DNA of 64,000 nucleotides, taken from contig NZ_JAJOMY010000002.1 in NCBI RefSeq assembly GCF_024699945.1, forward strand, positions 1-64,000, in the 5' to 3' direction. This document shows, piece after piece, positions 39,304-49,180 of the stretch. The DNA comes from Phenylobacterium sp. J426. GTDB lineage: Bacteria > Pseudomonadota > Alphaproteobacteria > Caulobacterales > Caulobacteraceae. The notes under the pieces are model-generated. The model saw only the letters and a program-made list of their open reading frames with translations, had not been told where the DNA came from and ran no database searches. The position numbers were made by a program, and so were the translations under genes. Positions within the stretch are counted from its first letter, which is position 1; each line of letters begins with the position of its first letter.

Positions 39304-40920
39304 TCCGTGGCCTGCCGCCCATCATGCGCCGCGTGGTCACCCGCGTGGCTGGCCTCTTCCACCCGGACCGCCGGCTCGTCGCCGCCGAGTTCGACCGCCG
39401 CTTCTATCTGGCGCTCAGCCCCGATCTCGTCGCCGCCGGCGCCGACCCGCTGCACCACTTCCTGACGCACGGCTGGCGGGAGGGGCGCGACCCGAATCCG
39501 AACTTCTCGGTGCGGGGCTATCTTCACGAGTATCCGGAAGTCGCGGAAACCGGCGTCAATCCGTTCGTCCACTATCTGCGGCGTGGGCGTCGGGAGGGGC
39601 GCGAAGCGGGACCGGACCTCGGCTTCCGATACGACATCCTCGCCCGGCAGCGGCCGATCGACGATCAGGTCGAGGAATCGGTCAAGGCGGCTCTGATGCG
39701 ACCCGTGGGCGGCGCGGATCGCCTGGCCGCCGCGCTCGCCGGGGCGCGGACGGGCCTCGCGCGCCTGCACGTGACCTTCAGTCACGATGACTACCGCATC
39801 AACGTGGGCGGCGTGCAGCTCTGCCTCCAGATCGAGAGCGCCCGCGTCGGCGAACAAGGTCGCGACCATCTGCACATCTTCCCGGCCGCCCCCTGGCCGG
39901 TCATGCGCGACGGCGAGAAAGGCCCCCTCGGGGTGCTGCTGAACGGACAGGACCTCGGGGCGTACGCACCGGCCGACGTGTCGGCCGCCCTCCGCGACAT
40001 CTGCGGCGCTGATGCGCGCGATCGCAGCTTCGCCATCCACAGCCTGCTCGGCCATTCCGTGGCGGAGACGCTGGACATCTTGGCGGCGCTGCGCCTGCAG
40101 GCGGGTTTCCTCTGGCTGCACGACTACGCAAGCCTGTGCGCCGGGTACAATCTGCTGCGCAACGGCGTCGAGGACTGCGCCGCGCCGCCGCCGGAGAGCG
40201 CGGCCTGCGGCATCTGCGCCTTCGGTCCGTGGCGTGCGCGCCATCTCGTCGGTCATGAGCAGCTGTTCGGCGGCCTCGAGCTGACTGTCGTTTCGCCGGC
40301 GGCTGTGACGCTAGACTTCTGGAAGACCCGCTGGGACTTCCCCGCCGCCCGCCACCTCGTCCATCCCCACGCGAAGCTCGCGCCGCGAGGCCCAGCGGCG
40401 CTCCCGCCGCCGGAGCGACCGTTGCGGGTGGCGTTCGTCGGCTATCCTGTCGCGCACAAGGGCTGGCCGCTCTTCAAGCGCCTCGTCACCCGCTACGCCG
40501 ACGATTTGCGCTACGCCTTCTTCCATCTCGGCGCCCAGCAGGACACCGGCGTCGCCGCCGAGTTCCACGAAGTCCGCGTCGCCGCCGGCGGGCCGAACGC
40601 GATGCAGCAGGCGCTGGAGCAGCTTGAGATCGACGTCGTTCTGCTGTGGCCGCTGTGGCGTGAGACCTTCTCGTTCGCCGTCCACGAGGCGCTGGCCGCC
40701 GGTTGCGCGGTGGTCACCGGCCCCGACAGCGGCAACGTGGCCGCCGTGGTCGCTGCCAGCGGCGAGGGGGCGGTGCTGGCCGACGACGCGGCGGTCGAGG
40801 CCGCGTTCAGAATCGGCCGACATGGCTAAGCTGTCGCGCGCGTGGCGGCGGCCGATGCACTACGATCTGACCCTGAGCGGCATGACCGCCGACCTGCTGC
40901 CTGCGAGAACCGAGGCATGA
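39300..40920 (+). CDS. GT-B glycosyltransferase with two NPDV/EGR repeats (one frameshift)
   Basis: About 539 residues and a paralogue of the gene before it. It has one pair of repeats: FYLALSPDLVAAGADPLHHF with GWREGRDP, and YLHEYPEVAETGVNPFVHY with RGRREGRE. Then comes the same catalytic part: LHVTFSHDDYRINVGGVQLC, the Cys cluster DCAAPPPESAACGIC, VGYPVAHKGWPLFKRLV and LWRETFSFAVHEALAAGCAV. A one-base indel near 40815-40820 hides the true end (DMAKLSRAWRRPMHYDLTL), which aligns with the paralogue. Start and stop both overlap neighbours (ATGA). Confidence 0.86.
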
Positions 40921-41942
40921 AAGTCCAAGCCTATTCCAGCTTCACGTTCTCGTACCTGAACCGCGCCCGGGTGCTGTTCAAGACGTTGCGCCGCTTCCAT
41001 CCGGACTGGGAACTGGTCGCCCTGATCACCGACGAGCCGCCGCCGGGGTTCGCCTTCGACGTCGCTGACGAGCCGTTTGACCGCATCGTCTGGGCGCAGG
41101 ACCTCGGGATCCCGAACTTCAAGGGCTGGCTGTTCAAGCACGACATCGTCGAGGTCTGCACAGCGGTGAAAGGGCCCCACATTCTCCGGGCCTGCAGTTC
41201 GGGCGCGGACGTGGTGATCTACCTCGATCCGGACACGGCGCTGCTGGGCCCGCTCGATCCGCTGCTCGACATGCTGCAGGCCGACGACATCCTGCTCACG
41301 CCGCACCTCATCGACCCGAACGACGACGTTCAAGCGATCCTCGACAACGACATCGCGACGCTGCGCACCGGCATCTATAACCTAGGCTTCGTGGCCATCC
41401 GCACGACGGGCGAGGGGGCGCGGTTCGCCAAGTGGTGGAACGACCGGCTGCTCTCATACTGCTACGACGACATCCCGCAGGGCCTATTCGTCGACCAGCG
41501 CTGGTGCGACCACGTGCCCGCGCTCTTCGACAAGGTGAAGGTGGTCCGCGACCCCGGCTACAACGTGGCCAGCTGGAACCTCAGCCAGCGCAAGGTCGCC
41601 GTCGGCAAGGACGGCGCCATCACCGTCAATGGCCACCCGCTGCGTTTCTGGCACTTCACCAAGCTGGGCCCGCTGGGCGACACCATGACCAAGCGGTACG
41701 CCGGCTCGAATTTCCCCGTCTACGAGATTTGGTCCTGGTACAAGCGCGAGGTCGCCCAGGCGACCGAGAGCGCCATCCCCGACCGCTGGTGGGCCTATGG
41801 GACCTATGCGGACGGCGCGCCGATCGAGCGAGCCCACCGACTGCTCTATCGAGAGCGTGGCGACCTGCAGGCCGCCTACCCGGATCCTTACGCCGCCGGC
41901 GCCGGCACTTTCCGCGAATGGCTTGAGCACGAGGCCGCATGA
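40917..41942 (+). CDS. Family 8-like glycosyltransferase
   Basis: 341 residues, intact. It has VQAYSSFTFSYLNRARVLF at the start, DLGIPNFKGWLFKHDIVEVC, the DxD in VVIYLDPDTALLGPLDP near residue 103, YNLGFVAI, GLFVDQRWCDHVP, YNVASWNLSQRK and FWHFTKLGPLG. It is related to the enzyme at 27522-29168 but lacks its C-terminal extension. The ATGA overlaps at both ends place it in a single tightly coupled operon with the repeat glycosyltransferases and the repeat protein. Confidence 0.87.
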   Translation: MKVQAYSSFTFSYLNRARVLFKTLRRFHPDWELVALITDEPPPGFAFDVADEPFDRIVWAQDLGIPNFKGWLFKHDIVEVCTAVKGPHILRACSSGADVVIYLDPDTALLGPLDPLLDMLQADDILLTPHLIDPNDDVQAILDNDIATLRTGIYNLGFVAIRTTGEGARFAKWWNDRLLSYCYDDIPQGLFVDQRWCDHVPALFDKVKVVRDPGYNVASWNLSQRKVAVGKDGAITVNGHPLRFWHFTKLGPLGDTMTKRYAGSNFPVYEIWSWYKREVAQATESAIPDRWWAYGTYADGAPIERAHRLLYRERGDLQAAYPDPYAAGAGTFREWLEHEAA

Positions 41943-43133
41943 GCGACGCCGCCGATCCCCTCTTCCGCGTCGTGGAGAAGGCCCGCGCCGTGGCCGGCAA
42001 GGTGACGGGCCTGCGCCGCGTGGCGCAAGACGCCCAGATCCGCGAGGCCGTAGTTCGCGCGGAACTGAGCGCGGCGCTTCACGACGCGATGCTCATCCGC
42101 TCGGAGCTCAGCGCGCGGCTGCGGGCCGCGGCGCTGGCCGCCTATACAGCGGGGATGCGGCAGCAGCCGCTTCGCAGCCGCGCGGGCCTGAACCGACGCC
42201 TGGAGCTGCTGCTGCTGCGCCTTGGAACCTTCGGGAAGGCCGCGGTGATCGCGCGCAGCGGCGTCTGGACAGGAACGGGGCGGCCCCTCTTCGACCTTCG
42301 CCACATGGCCGCTTACGCGCGGCGCGGCGCCAACCCGGCGGTCATGCCGCCCTCGATGCTCGATCAGGCCTGGTATCTGGAGCAGAACCCCGACGTCGCC
42401 GCGGGTGGAGACGCGCCGCTGGTGCACTACCTGTCGGCCGGGGGCTACGAGGGCCGAGCCCCGCGGCCGCTCTTCGACGACCCCCTGGTATCGCCGACAC
42501 AACGCCGGTGAGCTCGCGCAGACGGGGGTCACGCCGCTCGAGCATTACGTCCGGCGCGGCGCCGCCATCGGCCGCAGCCCGCATCCGCTGTTCGACGTGC
42601 CCCACTATCTCGCCCAGGCGCCGTCGCTGCGCCCTGGAGAGGACCCGGCGGGACATTATCTGCGGGAAGGTTGGCAGGCTGGCCTATCGCCCCACCCGCT
42701 GTTCGACGTCGGCTGGTACGTCGGCCAGGCCGGCAGAGGCGCCCGAGGAAGTCCGCCGCTTCTGCACTACCTTGGCGAAGGTTGGCGCAAGGGTCTGTCA
42801 CCCCACCCCCTGTTCGACCCCGACTGGTATCTTGAGCGCCGGCCGGATGTGGCCGAGGCTGGGCAGGAGCCGCTGACGCACTTCCTCACCTTCGGAGCGG
42901 AAGAGGGCGCCAGTCCGGGGCCGTGGTTCGATCTGCCGCACTACGTCGCAGCGCGCGGCGCCGGCCTGCAGCCCGGCGTGAATCCGCTGGTGGACTATCT
43001 TCAGGGCGGAGCCTGGCGGGTGACCGAAGCGCGGCCGGGCTTCCCGACGGCAGCCTATCTCGCCTCGCGGCCAGAGCTTGCGAAAGACGGACTCACGCCG
43101 CTGGAACACTGGGCGCGGCAGGCGCAGCGCTGA
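41939..43133 (+). CDS. Protein of seven NPDV/HYL/EGR repeats, no catalytic domain (one frameshift)
   Basis: About 397 residues. The first 130 are a basic helical region (REAVVRAELSAALHDAML). The rest is seven repeats of about 38 residues: WYLEQNPDV with HYLSAGGYEGR and PLFD; WYRRHNAGEL with HYVRRG and PLFD; HYLAQAPSL with HYLREGW and PLFD; WYVGQAGRG with HYLGEGW and PLFD; WYLERRPDV with HFLTFGAEEG and WFD; HYVAARGAG; AYLASRPEL with HWARQ. An indel in the five-C run near 42481-42486 joins repeats 1 and 2. The same unit occurs at the N-termini of the two glycosyltransferases before it. No known function; probably a binding or scaffolding protein of the cluster. Confidence 0.8.
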
Positions 43134-43902
43134 GCTGGGGCACGCCCAGCGCCTCCAGCTGTCGCCAGATCTCGGCGTAGTACTCAGGCGTGAAGTGGAA
43201 CGGGCTCAGCCCCCATCGGTGACCGGCGTCGGCCACCCGTAGGCCGCCGGCGTCGAGGCGCGCCATCGGCGGCATGAGCCCGGTGAGCGTCGCCTCATAG
43301 GCTTCCAGCAGCGCGTTGTGTTCGCCGATGTCTGCAGGTCGACCGTCGAGGATGGCGACGTCGGTCAGCGGCCGTCGACGGCCGTCGGAGCCGCGCACCT
43401 CGTCGGCCCAGCGAGAGACGTGCAAGACCAGCTGCGCTTCCCGGAGCGGTGTGGCGCGCACGAGCGCCGCGAACTCTCCCGCAGCCTCCGTCCAGAGGCG
43501 CTGGCACCCGGCGGACAGCCGCCCGATCGGACGCCCGCCGCGGAAGGCCTTCTGCTCAAGATACCCGCTGGCTTCGAGCTCCCAGCTGTGGGTCACGATC
43601 GACCGGCCGACCGAGATCAGGTCAAACCGCTCATCGATCAGATCTAGAACCAGATGAGTGGGTCGAAAGGCCACAAGTCGCGCCAGCGCGGTCTTGGCGA
43701 GGTCGGCGACGAGCGCCTTGTGCTGGTTCCCCTTCAGCGGAGGCGGCGGCGTCGCCGCGGGGCGGAACCCCCGCACCGGCTCTGACACTAGACTGGGCAG
43801 GCTGGTGCGCGAGACGTAGAGGAGAGCGTGGTCCCCGGCGGCGCCTTGGATCGGCCACAAATCCCGGGTGATGCAGCTGCCAATGATGGCGATCCGTGGC
43901 AT
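43093..43902 (-). CDS. DUF6270-like protein
   Basis: 269 residues from the ATG at 43902 (AGGGAAG ahead). The N-terminus IAIIGSCITRDLW is the signature of DUF6270, an uncharacterised family often found near polysaccharide genes; VLDLIDERFDLI and a late WGLSPFHFTPEYYAEIW, with a conserved-looking HF, also fit. GSC and the late His resemble the SGNH hydrolase layout, which would suggest an acyl transfer or removal; this is inference. Its 3' end overlaps the repeat protein by 41 bases in the opposite sense. Confidence 0.75.
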   Translation of the reverse strand: MPRIAIIGSCITRDLWPIQGAAGDHALLYVSRTSLPSLVSEPVRGFRPAATPPPPLKGNQHKALVADLAKTALARLVAFRPTHLVLDLIDERFDLISVGRSIVTHSWELEASGYLEQKAFRGGRPIGRLSAGCQRLWTEAAGEFAALVRATPLREAQLVLHVSRWADEVRGSDGRRRPLTDVAILDGRPADIGEHNALLEAYEATLTGLMPPMARLDAGGLRVADAGHRWGLSPFHFTPEYYAEIWRQLEALGVPQLSAAPAAPSVPAA

Positions 43903-44085
43903 GGCGGCTTCCCTTATGTCCGCCGCGCGCCGGCGGGCTGACGTTGACATCTGCGCACGGGCTCCGCATCTAGCCGCCCCGCGGATGATGCGCGCTGGAG
44001 AACAGCGACCGCGGTTCTGCGTTCACAACGGCCGCTGGATAAGAACTATGTGGCCACAGCCCGAACGGAACAGGTCAGCGCCGCA

Positions 44086-45816
44086 ATGAAATTTCTGACC
44101 TTTCTCGCCAACCAGCCCGACACCGCGCTGACACGCGCGCTCGCCGACGTCAAGAAGGTGGCAGGGGCCGCGTTCGCCTTCAGCCTGGTGTCGAACGTCC
44201 TCTATCTGGCGCTGCCGCTCTACACCTACCAGGTCTACGGTCGAGTGATGGTCAGCCAGAGCCAGGCGACGCTTTGGGTCCTGACGGCGGTCACGGCTTT
44301 TGTCTTCGCTATCTCGGGGTTGATCGACGACGTTCGCGCCCGTCTGTTGATCAACTACGGCGTTGCGCTCGATCAGAGAACATCGGGCCGGGTGTTCGCC
44401 AGCCTGTTCGACGCGGCAGTGCGCGGCGAGGCGAGCGCGCGGACGCAGGCGTTGCGCGACCTTGACCAGTTCCGCCAGATCTTCACCGGCGTTGGCGCGG
44501 CGGCCGTCTTTGATCTGCCGTGGATCCCGGTCTTCCTGATCGTCCTTTTCATCATCGATCCGCTCGTGGGGGCGGTGACATTGGCGGGCGCGGCTGTCCT
44601 CCTCGTCCTGGCGATCTTGCAGCATCGCGCCACGCAGGGCGCGATGCGCGACGCCAACGAGGCTGCGATCAAGAGCTATGCGTTCACAGACGCCGCTCTG
44701 CGCAACGGCGAAGTGGTTCGGGCGATGGGCATGCTACCTACGCTGGGTGCGGCCTGGGCGCGTCATCGGCATGTGACCATCGAGCGCGGCGCCGTCGCTG
44801 CGGAATATTCCAACGCGTACACCGACCTCATCAAGTTCGTCCGGATGGGCATGCAGGTCCTGATCATCGCGCTCGGCGCCTACTTGATCCTGAAGGGCAA
44901 GATCCACACCGGCATGCTGTTCGCCAACATGATCCTGGCAAGCCGGGCCTTGCAGCCGATCGAGAAGATCGTGGGGGCCTGGGAGCCGCTCAACAATATG
45001 GTGCGCGCCCATGAGCGGCTTCAGAACCTGCTCACCAAGGCGGAGCCGGCGCCGTCTGGAACTCAGTTGCCGCGGCCCAGCGGCAAGCTCTCCGCCGAGG
45101 GCCTGAACTATGCTCCGATGGGCGCCAACAGGCTGATCCTGAGCGGGGTCACCTTCAGCGTCGAGCCCGGCGAAGTCTTGGGCGTCCTTGGCCCTTCGGG
45201 CGCGGGCAAATCGACCCTGGCGCGCCTGCTGGTGGGCATCTGGAAGCCGCTCCAGGGCGTGGTGCGGCTGGATGGCGCCGATGTCTTCACATGGGACCGC
45301 GCCGATTTTGGCCGCTACATCGGGTACCTGCCGCAGGATACGGAGCTGTTCGCCGGCACCGTCCGAGACAACATCGCGCGTTTTCGCGATGACGTGACGG
45401 ACGATCAGGTCGTCGCTGCCGCGCGCCTCGCTGGCGTGCACGATATCATCCTGCGCATGCCTAAGGGCTATGACACCGACGTCGGCGAAGGTGGCGTCGT
45501 GCTGTCGGTTGGGCAACGTCAGCGCGTCGGCCTCGCCCGGGCCGTCCTGGCCCAGCCTGCGCTCGTTGTCCTTGATGAGCCGAACGCGAACTTGGACGCC
45601 GAGGGCGAGGATGCGCTGGTCAAGGCGATCGATGCGCTAAAGGCGGAAGGCTCTACCGTGATCATCATCTCGCATCGGCCGGGGGTGTTTCGTTCTGCCG
45701 ACCGGCTGCTGGTGCTGCGAGATGGGCGGGTCGAGCTCTTCGGGCCGCGAGACCAGGTTATGGCGCGACTCGTGAAGCCAGCGCCCGAACCCCGTGCGGT
45801 GGAGGGCAGCCGTTGA
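44086..45816 (+). CDS. Type I secretion ABC transporter, PrtD family
   Basis: 576 residues. The membrane domain with about six helices (AGAAFAFSLVSNVLYLALPL, TLWVLTAVTAFVFAISGLID) is followed by the nucleotide-binding domain: Walker A LGVLGPSGAGKSTLARLL near residue 365, GYLPQDTELFAGTVRDNI (Q-loop), LSVGQRQRVGLARAVL (signature), Walker B LVVLDEPNANLD and switch IIISHRPG. No N-terminal peptidase or CLD domain is seen, as in PrtD and RsaD. The ATG at 44086 is preferred over a GTG at 44050. The HlyD-family gene follows with a 4-base overlap and the RTX substrate 210 bases later. Confidence 0.93.
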   Translation: MKFLTFLANQPDTALTRALADVKKVAGAAFAFSLVSNVLYLALPLYTYQVYGRVMVSQSQATLWVLTAVTAFVFAISGLIDDVRARLLINYGVALDQRTSGRVFASLFDAAVRGEASARTQALRDLDQFRQIFTGVGAAAVFDLPWIPVFLIVLFIIDPLVGAVTLAGAAVLLVLAILQHRATQGAMRDANEAAIKSYAFTDAALRNGEVVRAMGMLPTLGAAWARHRHVTIERGAVAAEYSNAYTDLIKFVRMGMQVLIIALGAYLILKGKIHTGMLFANMILASRALQPIEKIVGAWEPLNNMVRAHERLQNLLTKAEPAPSGTQLPRPSGKLSAEGLNYAPMGANRLILSGVTFSVEPGEVLGVLGPSGAGKSTLARLLVGIWKPLQGVVRLDGADVFTWDRADFGRYIGYLPQDTELFAGTVRDNIARFRDDVTDDQVVAAARLAGVHDIILRMPKGYDTDVGEGGVVLSVGQRQRVGLARAVLAQPALVVLDEPNANLDAEGEDALVKAIDALKAEGSTVIIISHRPGVFRSADRLLVLRDGRVELFGPRDQVMARLVKPAPEPRAVEGSR

Positions 45817-47189
45817 AAGTTGATCTGATCCCTAAGCGGTCAGCCTTTGTCGCGCCGGTCTTCGCCGACGGTTCTCGGGACGGCGGCGAGACGGCCCTGC
45901 AGCAGCGGCTTCGGCAGCCGATCGTGCTCGGCGCCTGGATTGTCGGCCTGCTGGTCATCGGACTTGGGCTCTGGGCGGCGGTGACCCCGCTCAGCAGCGG
46001 CGTCACGGCTCCAGCGGAGGTGCGGGTCGAAAGCAATCGGAAAACCCTGCGCGCCGCGCGTGAGGGCGGGACAATCCGCCAAATCCTGGTTCGAGAAGGC
46101 CAGCTGATCCGCGCGGGTCAGCCGCTGATCCTGTTCAACGATGTCGAGGCGCGCGCGGCGGTCGACGTATTCCAGAATCAGTACGATTCGCTGCTGGCTC
46201 AGAACGCACGCTTCACCGCCGAAGCCACGGGTCGCGCCGCCCTTAACTTCCCGGCCGAACTCACTGCGCGTATGGCGGAGCCGCGTGTCTCGGCCCTGGT
46301 GCGCGATCAGGAATTCCTCTTCACCTCGCGTCGGCAGCTGTTCGACAGCCAGTCAGCGGTTTTGGCCCAGCGGATCGAGCAGCTGGAGACCCAGGTTCAA
46401 GGGCTGCAGGCCCAGGTCGAGTCCATCAATGAGCAGCGTCGGCTTACCGAGGAAGAGCTCGCCGGTTACCGAAAGCTGAATGAGCAGGGCTACGCCCCCA
46501 AGACGCTGATCCTGCGCTATGAACGCTCGCTGGCGGAACTTGGCGGCCGTCGGGGCCAACTGATGGCTGACATCGCTCGTTTGCGCCAACAGATGGGTGA
46601 GACGCGCATCCAGCTGGGTTCGCTGCGGAGCGAGCGGCAGTCGGTAGCGGCCGAAGGCCTTCGGGAGAGCCAGACTCGGCTCTCGGACACGGTTCCCCGG
46701 CTCGCGTCTGCGCGCCAAGCGTTGAGCCAGACCGTCGTCCGCAGTCCTGTCGACGGCTATGTGTTCAATCTTACGCAATTCACGCCGGGCGGGATTGTCG
46801 GTTCCGGCGAAGTGCTGATGGATGTGGTCCCGTCCGCTTCTCCGATGACCGTGACCGCCATGGTCAAGCCAGAGGACGTCGACCAGATCCGGGTCGGAAT
46901 GCCAGCGCGGGTTCGGCTAACCGGCCTGAACCAGCGCTTCAATGACGATCTGAACGCCGAGGTGTCGGTGCTGTCCGCGGATCGCGTGACAAATGAGCAG
47001 ACGGGCGTCGCCTTCTACAGGGTCGATCTGAAGATCCCGCCCGCTGAGCTGAAGAAGCTGAAGCGCGGTCTCGAGCTCACCCCCGGGATGCCCGCCACGG
47101 CCCTCATTGTCACCGGTCAACGGACGGTGCTCGGGTATCTGATCTCTCCGATTACCGATACCCTCCATGACGCGTTCCGTGAGGAATAG
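45813..47189 (+). CDS. Type I secretion membrane fusion protein, HlyD/PrtE family
   Basis: 458 residues. There is one membrane helix near residues 38-60 (IVLGAWIVGLLVIGLGLWAA), a lipoyl-like half (PAEVRVESNRKTLRAAREGG and REGQLIRAGQPLILFND), a long coiled-coil hairpin (residues about 150-290) and the C-terminal barrel with VRSPVDGYVFNLTQFTPGG and VKPEDVDQIRVGMPARVRL. TTG at 45813 follows GGAGGG by six bases. It would link the ABC protein to an outer-membrane TolC-like channel that must be encoded elsewhere. No obvious terminator separates it from the RTX gene. Confidence 0.93.
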   Translation: MKVDLIPKRSAFVAPVFADGSRDGGETALQQRLRQPIVLGAWIVGLLVIGLGLWAAVTPLSSGVTAPAEVRVESNRKTLRAAREGGTIRQILVREGQLIRAGQPLILFNDVEARAAVDVFQNQYDSLLAQNARFTAEATGRAALNFPAELTARMAEPRVSALVRDQEFLFTSRRQLFDSQSAVLAQRIEQLETQVQGLQAQVESINEQRRLTEEELAGYRKLNEQGYAPKTLILRYERSLAELGGRRGQLMADIARLRQQMGETRIQLGSLRSERQSVAAEGLRESQTRLSDTVPRLASARQALSQTVVRSPVDGYVFNLTQFTPGGIVGSGEVLMDVVPSASPMTVTAMVKPEDVDQIRVGMPARVRLTGLNQRFNDDLNAEVSVLSADRVTNEQTGVAFYRVDLKIPPAELKKLKRGLELTPGMPATALIVTGQRTVLGYLISPITDTLHDAFREE

Positions 47190-47399
47190 CGGCGCGTTGG
47201 CCACACGGCGGCGGCGACGGCGCGGGCGGTTGTTTTTCGAGTTGCAGGGTTGGCAGGCTTCCGTTACGTGTCGGGTCGGGCTCGTCTAACCTGCGCCGCA
47301 GCTTGCTATGGCGTGTGGGCAAGGGACCGCCGGGATCGCTCCACCAGTCCGTGGAGGTCAGGCGTTTCGGGGTCCATGTGACACTGACTGGAGAGACTT

Positions 47400-49050
47400 A
47401 TGGCTAGCTATATCTGGGAAAACATGACGCAGGCGGAGGCCACCGCCTTCGGCCCGGGCGACGTGATCGTCTTCACGACCGCGGCGGCTCGCGCCAATCA
47501 GGTGGCCGTCACCTACGTGCCGGCGGACGGCGACCACCGTCGCGTCGGTTCAAATCACCTTCGGTGGCAAGACCTTGAGCTTCGCGACCGCTGCGGTGGC
47601 CGATCGTAGCAACCTCGGCGTGTTCTCCGACGGCTCGGTTCTGTTCGTCGGCAGCACGGCCAACAACACCGTGGCTGGCACCGCTGGCGCCGATGGCCTG
47701 TACGGCGGTCAAGGCGACGACAGCATGACGGGCGGCAACGGAGCCGACCTGCTGCACGGCAACCAGGGCAACGACACCCTGGTGGGCGGCAACGGCGCTG
47801 ACTCGATCTACGGCGGTCAAGGCAACGACGTGATCGACGTGACCGACGGCACCAATGCCGACGCCGGCTTCAACTTCGCCCACGGCAACCTTGGCAACGA
47901 CACGATCTCGGCGTCGCTGGCGACCGGCACGGCGTGGCTCTACGGCGGCCAAGGCGACGACAGCATCATCGGCGGCGCTGGCAACGACCTGCTGTACGGG
48001 AACCTCGGCGACGACACGGTCAATGGCGGCGACGGCGCTGACCAGATCTTCGGCGAAGACGGCGATGACGTGCTGAACGGCGGCACGGGCGCCAACAGCA
48101 TCGCCGGCGGCAATGGCAACGACGTCATCACCGTCAGCGGCACCTCGGCGAATAACCTGCAAGGCAACCTGGGCAACGACACGATCACCAGCACCAGCAA
48201 TGGTGCGGACACGATCCTCGGCGGCCAGGGCGATGACGCGATTGTTGCGCTGGGCGGTGGAAACAAGTTCCTCAACGGCAACCTGGGCGACGACTTCATC
48301 AACTCCGGCGCTGGCAATGACCAGATCTTCGGTGAAGCTGGCGACGACACCCTGTTGGGCGGCGCCGGCAACGACACCATCAGCGGCGGCGATGGCAATG
48401 ACGCCATTCTCGGCGGCGACGGTGCGGATTCGCTGTCGGGCGGCGCGGGCGATGACAGCATCGGCGGCGGGCTTGGCAACGATGTGATCGACCTCGGCGA
48501 AGGCGACAACTATGCCGAAGGCAACGACGGCAACGACGTGATCACCGCCGGCGCCGGCGCCGACGTGCTCTTCGGCAACGCGGGCAACGACTCGATCACC
48601 GCGGGCGGTGGCAACGACAGCATCGACGGCGGCGCTGGCCGTGACACCATCAACGGCGGCGAAGGCAACGACCTCATCGTCGGCGGCGGCGATCAGGACA
48701 TCCTGTTCGGCGGCAGCGGCGCTGACACCTTCCGCATCCTGGGCGGTGAGTCGGGCCTGGCGGCGGGTTCGATCGATCAGATCCGCGACTGGGAAGCCAA
48801 CGACAAGCTGGACTTCAACCCGGGTGCGGCCACGAACGCGAACTACCTGGAAACCACGGCGGCCACCTATGACGCCGCGGTAGCCGAGGCCAACGCGCGA
48901 ATGACCACCAACGGGTACACCTACGTCTCGGTTCAGGTTGGCGGCGACGTGATCGTCTTCGTCAACCAGGACGGGGCCGGTGGCGCGGACGACGCTGTGG
49001 TCCTTGTGGGCCGCACGCTCGCCGACATTGACGTGTCGAACATCATCTAA
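47400..49050 (+). CDS. RTX calcium-binding secreted protein (one frameshift)
   Basis: About 549 residues. The N-terminal 75 (MASYIWENMTQAEATAFGPG) have no known catalytic motif. Then come about two dozen nonapeptide repeats (GGxGxDxxx; e.g. GGNGADLLHGNQGNDTL), which bind calcium in parallel beta-rolls. The C-terminal 120 residues include IDQIRDWEANDKLDF and end LADIDVSNII, an acidic then hydrophobic end typical of PrtD-exported proteins. The frame breaks near 47530, where shifting one base gives DTVASVQITFGGKTLSFA. GGAGAG precedes the ATG. Downstream of PrtD/PrtE, it is very likely their substrate; an S-layer-like or adhesin role is possible. Confidence 0.92.
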
Positions 49051-49075
49051 CCGTCGTTCGACAGCAGACAGCGGA

Positions 49076-49108
49076 GGGGCCGTCGCAAGACGGCCCCTTT
49101 TCGTTTTT
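49076..49108 (+). terminator. Rho-independent terminator after RTX gene
   Basis: GGGGCCGTC at 49076-49084 pairs perfectly with GACGGCCCC at 49089-49097 across a GCAA tetraloop, followed by TTTTCGTTTTT. It lies 26 bases after the RTX stop: a textbook strong terminator, fitting an abundantly expressed secreted protein. Confidence 0.92.
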
Positions 49109-49180
49109 GGATCTGTTTCCGCGGCGACGGCGGCGGTTCGCCAGCGCCGCCGCCCCGCCTTACCGCGTGGAGGACCTCTG

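Noticed and set aside
47680..48720. Many near-identical short repeats, CRISPR-like at first glance
   Set aside because: They are the codons of the RTX nonapeptide repeats in one continuous reading frame, with no fixed repeat/spacer lengths.
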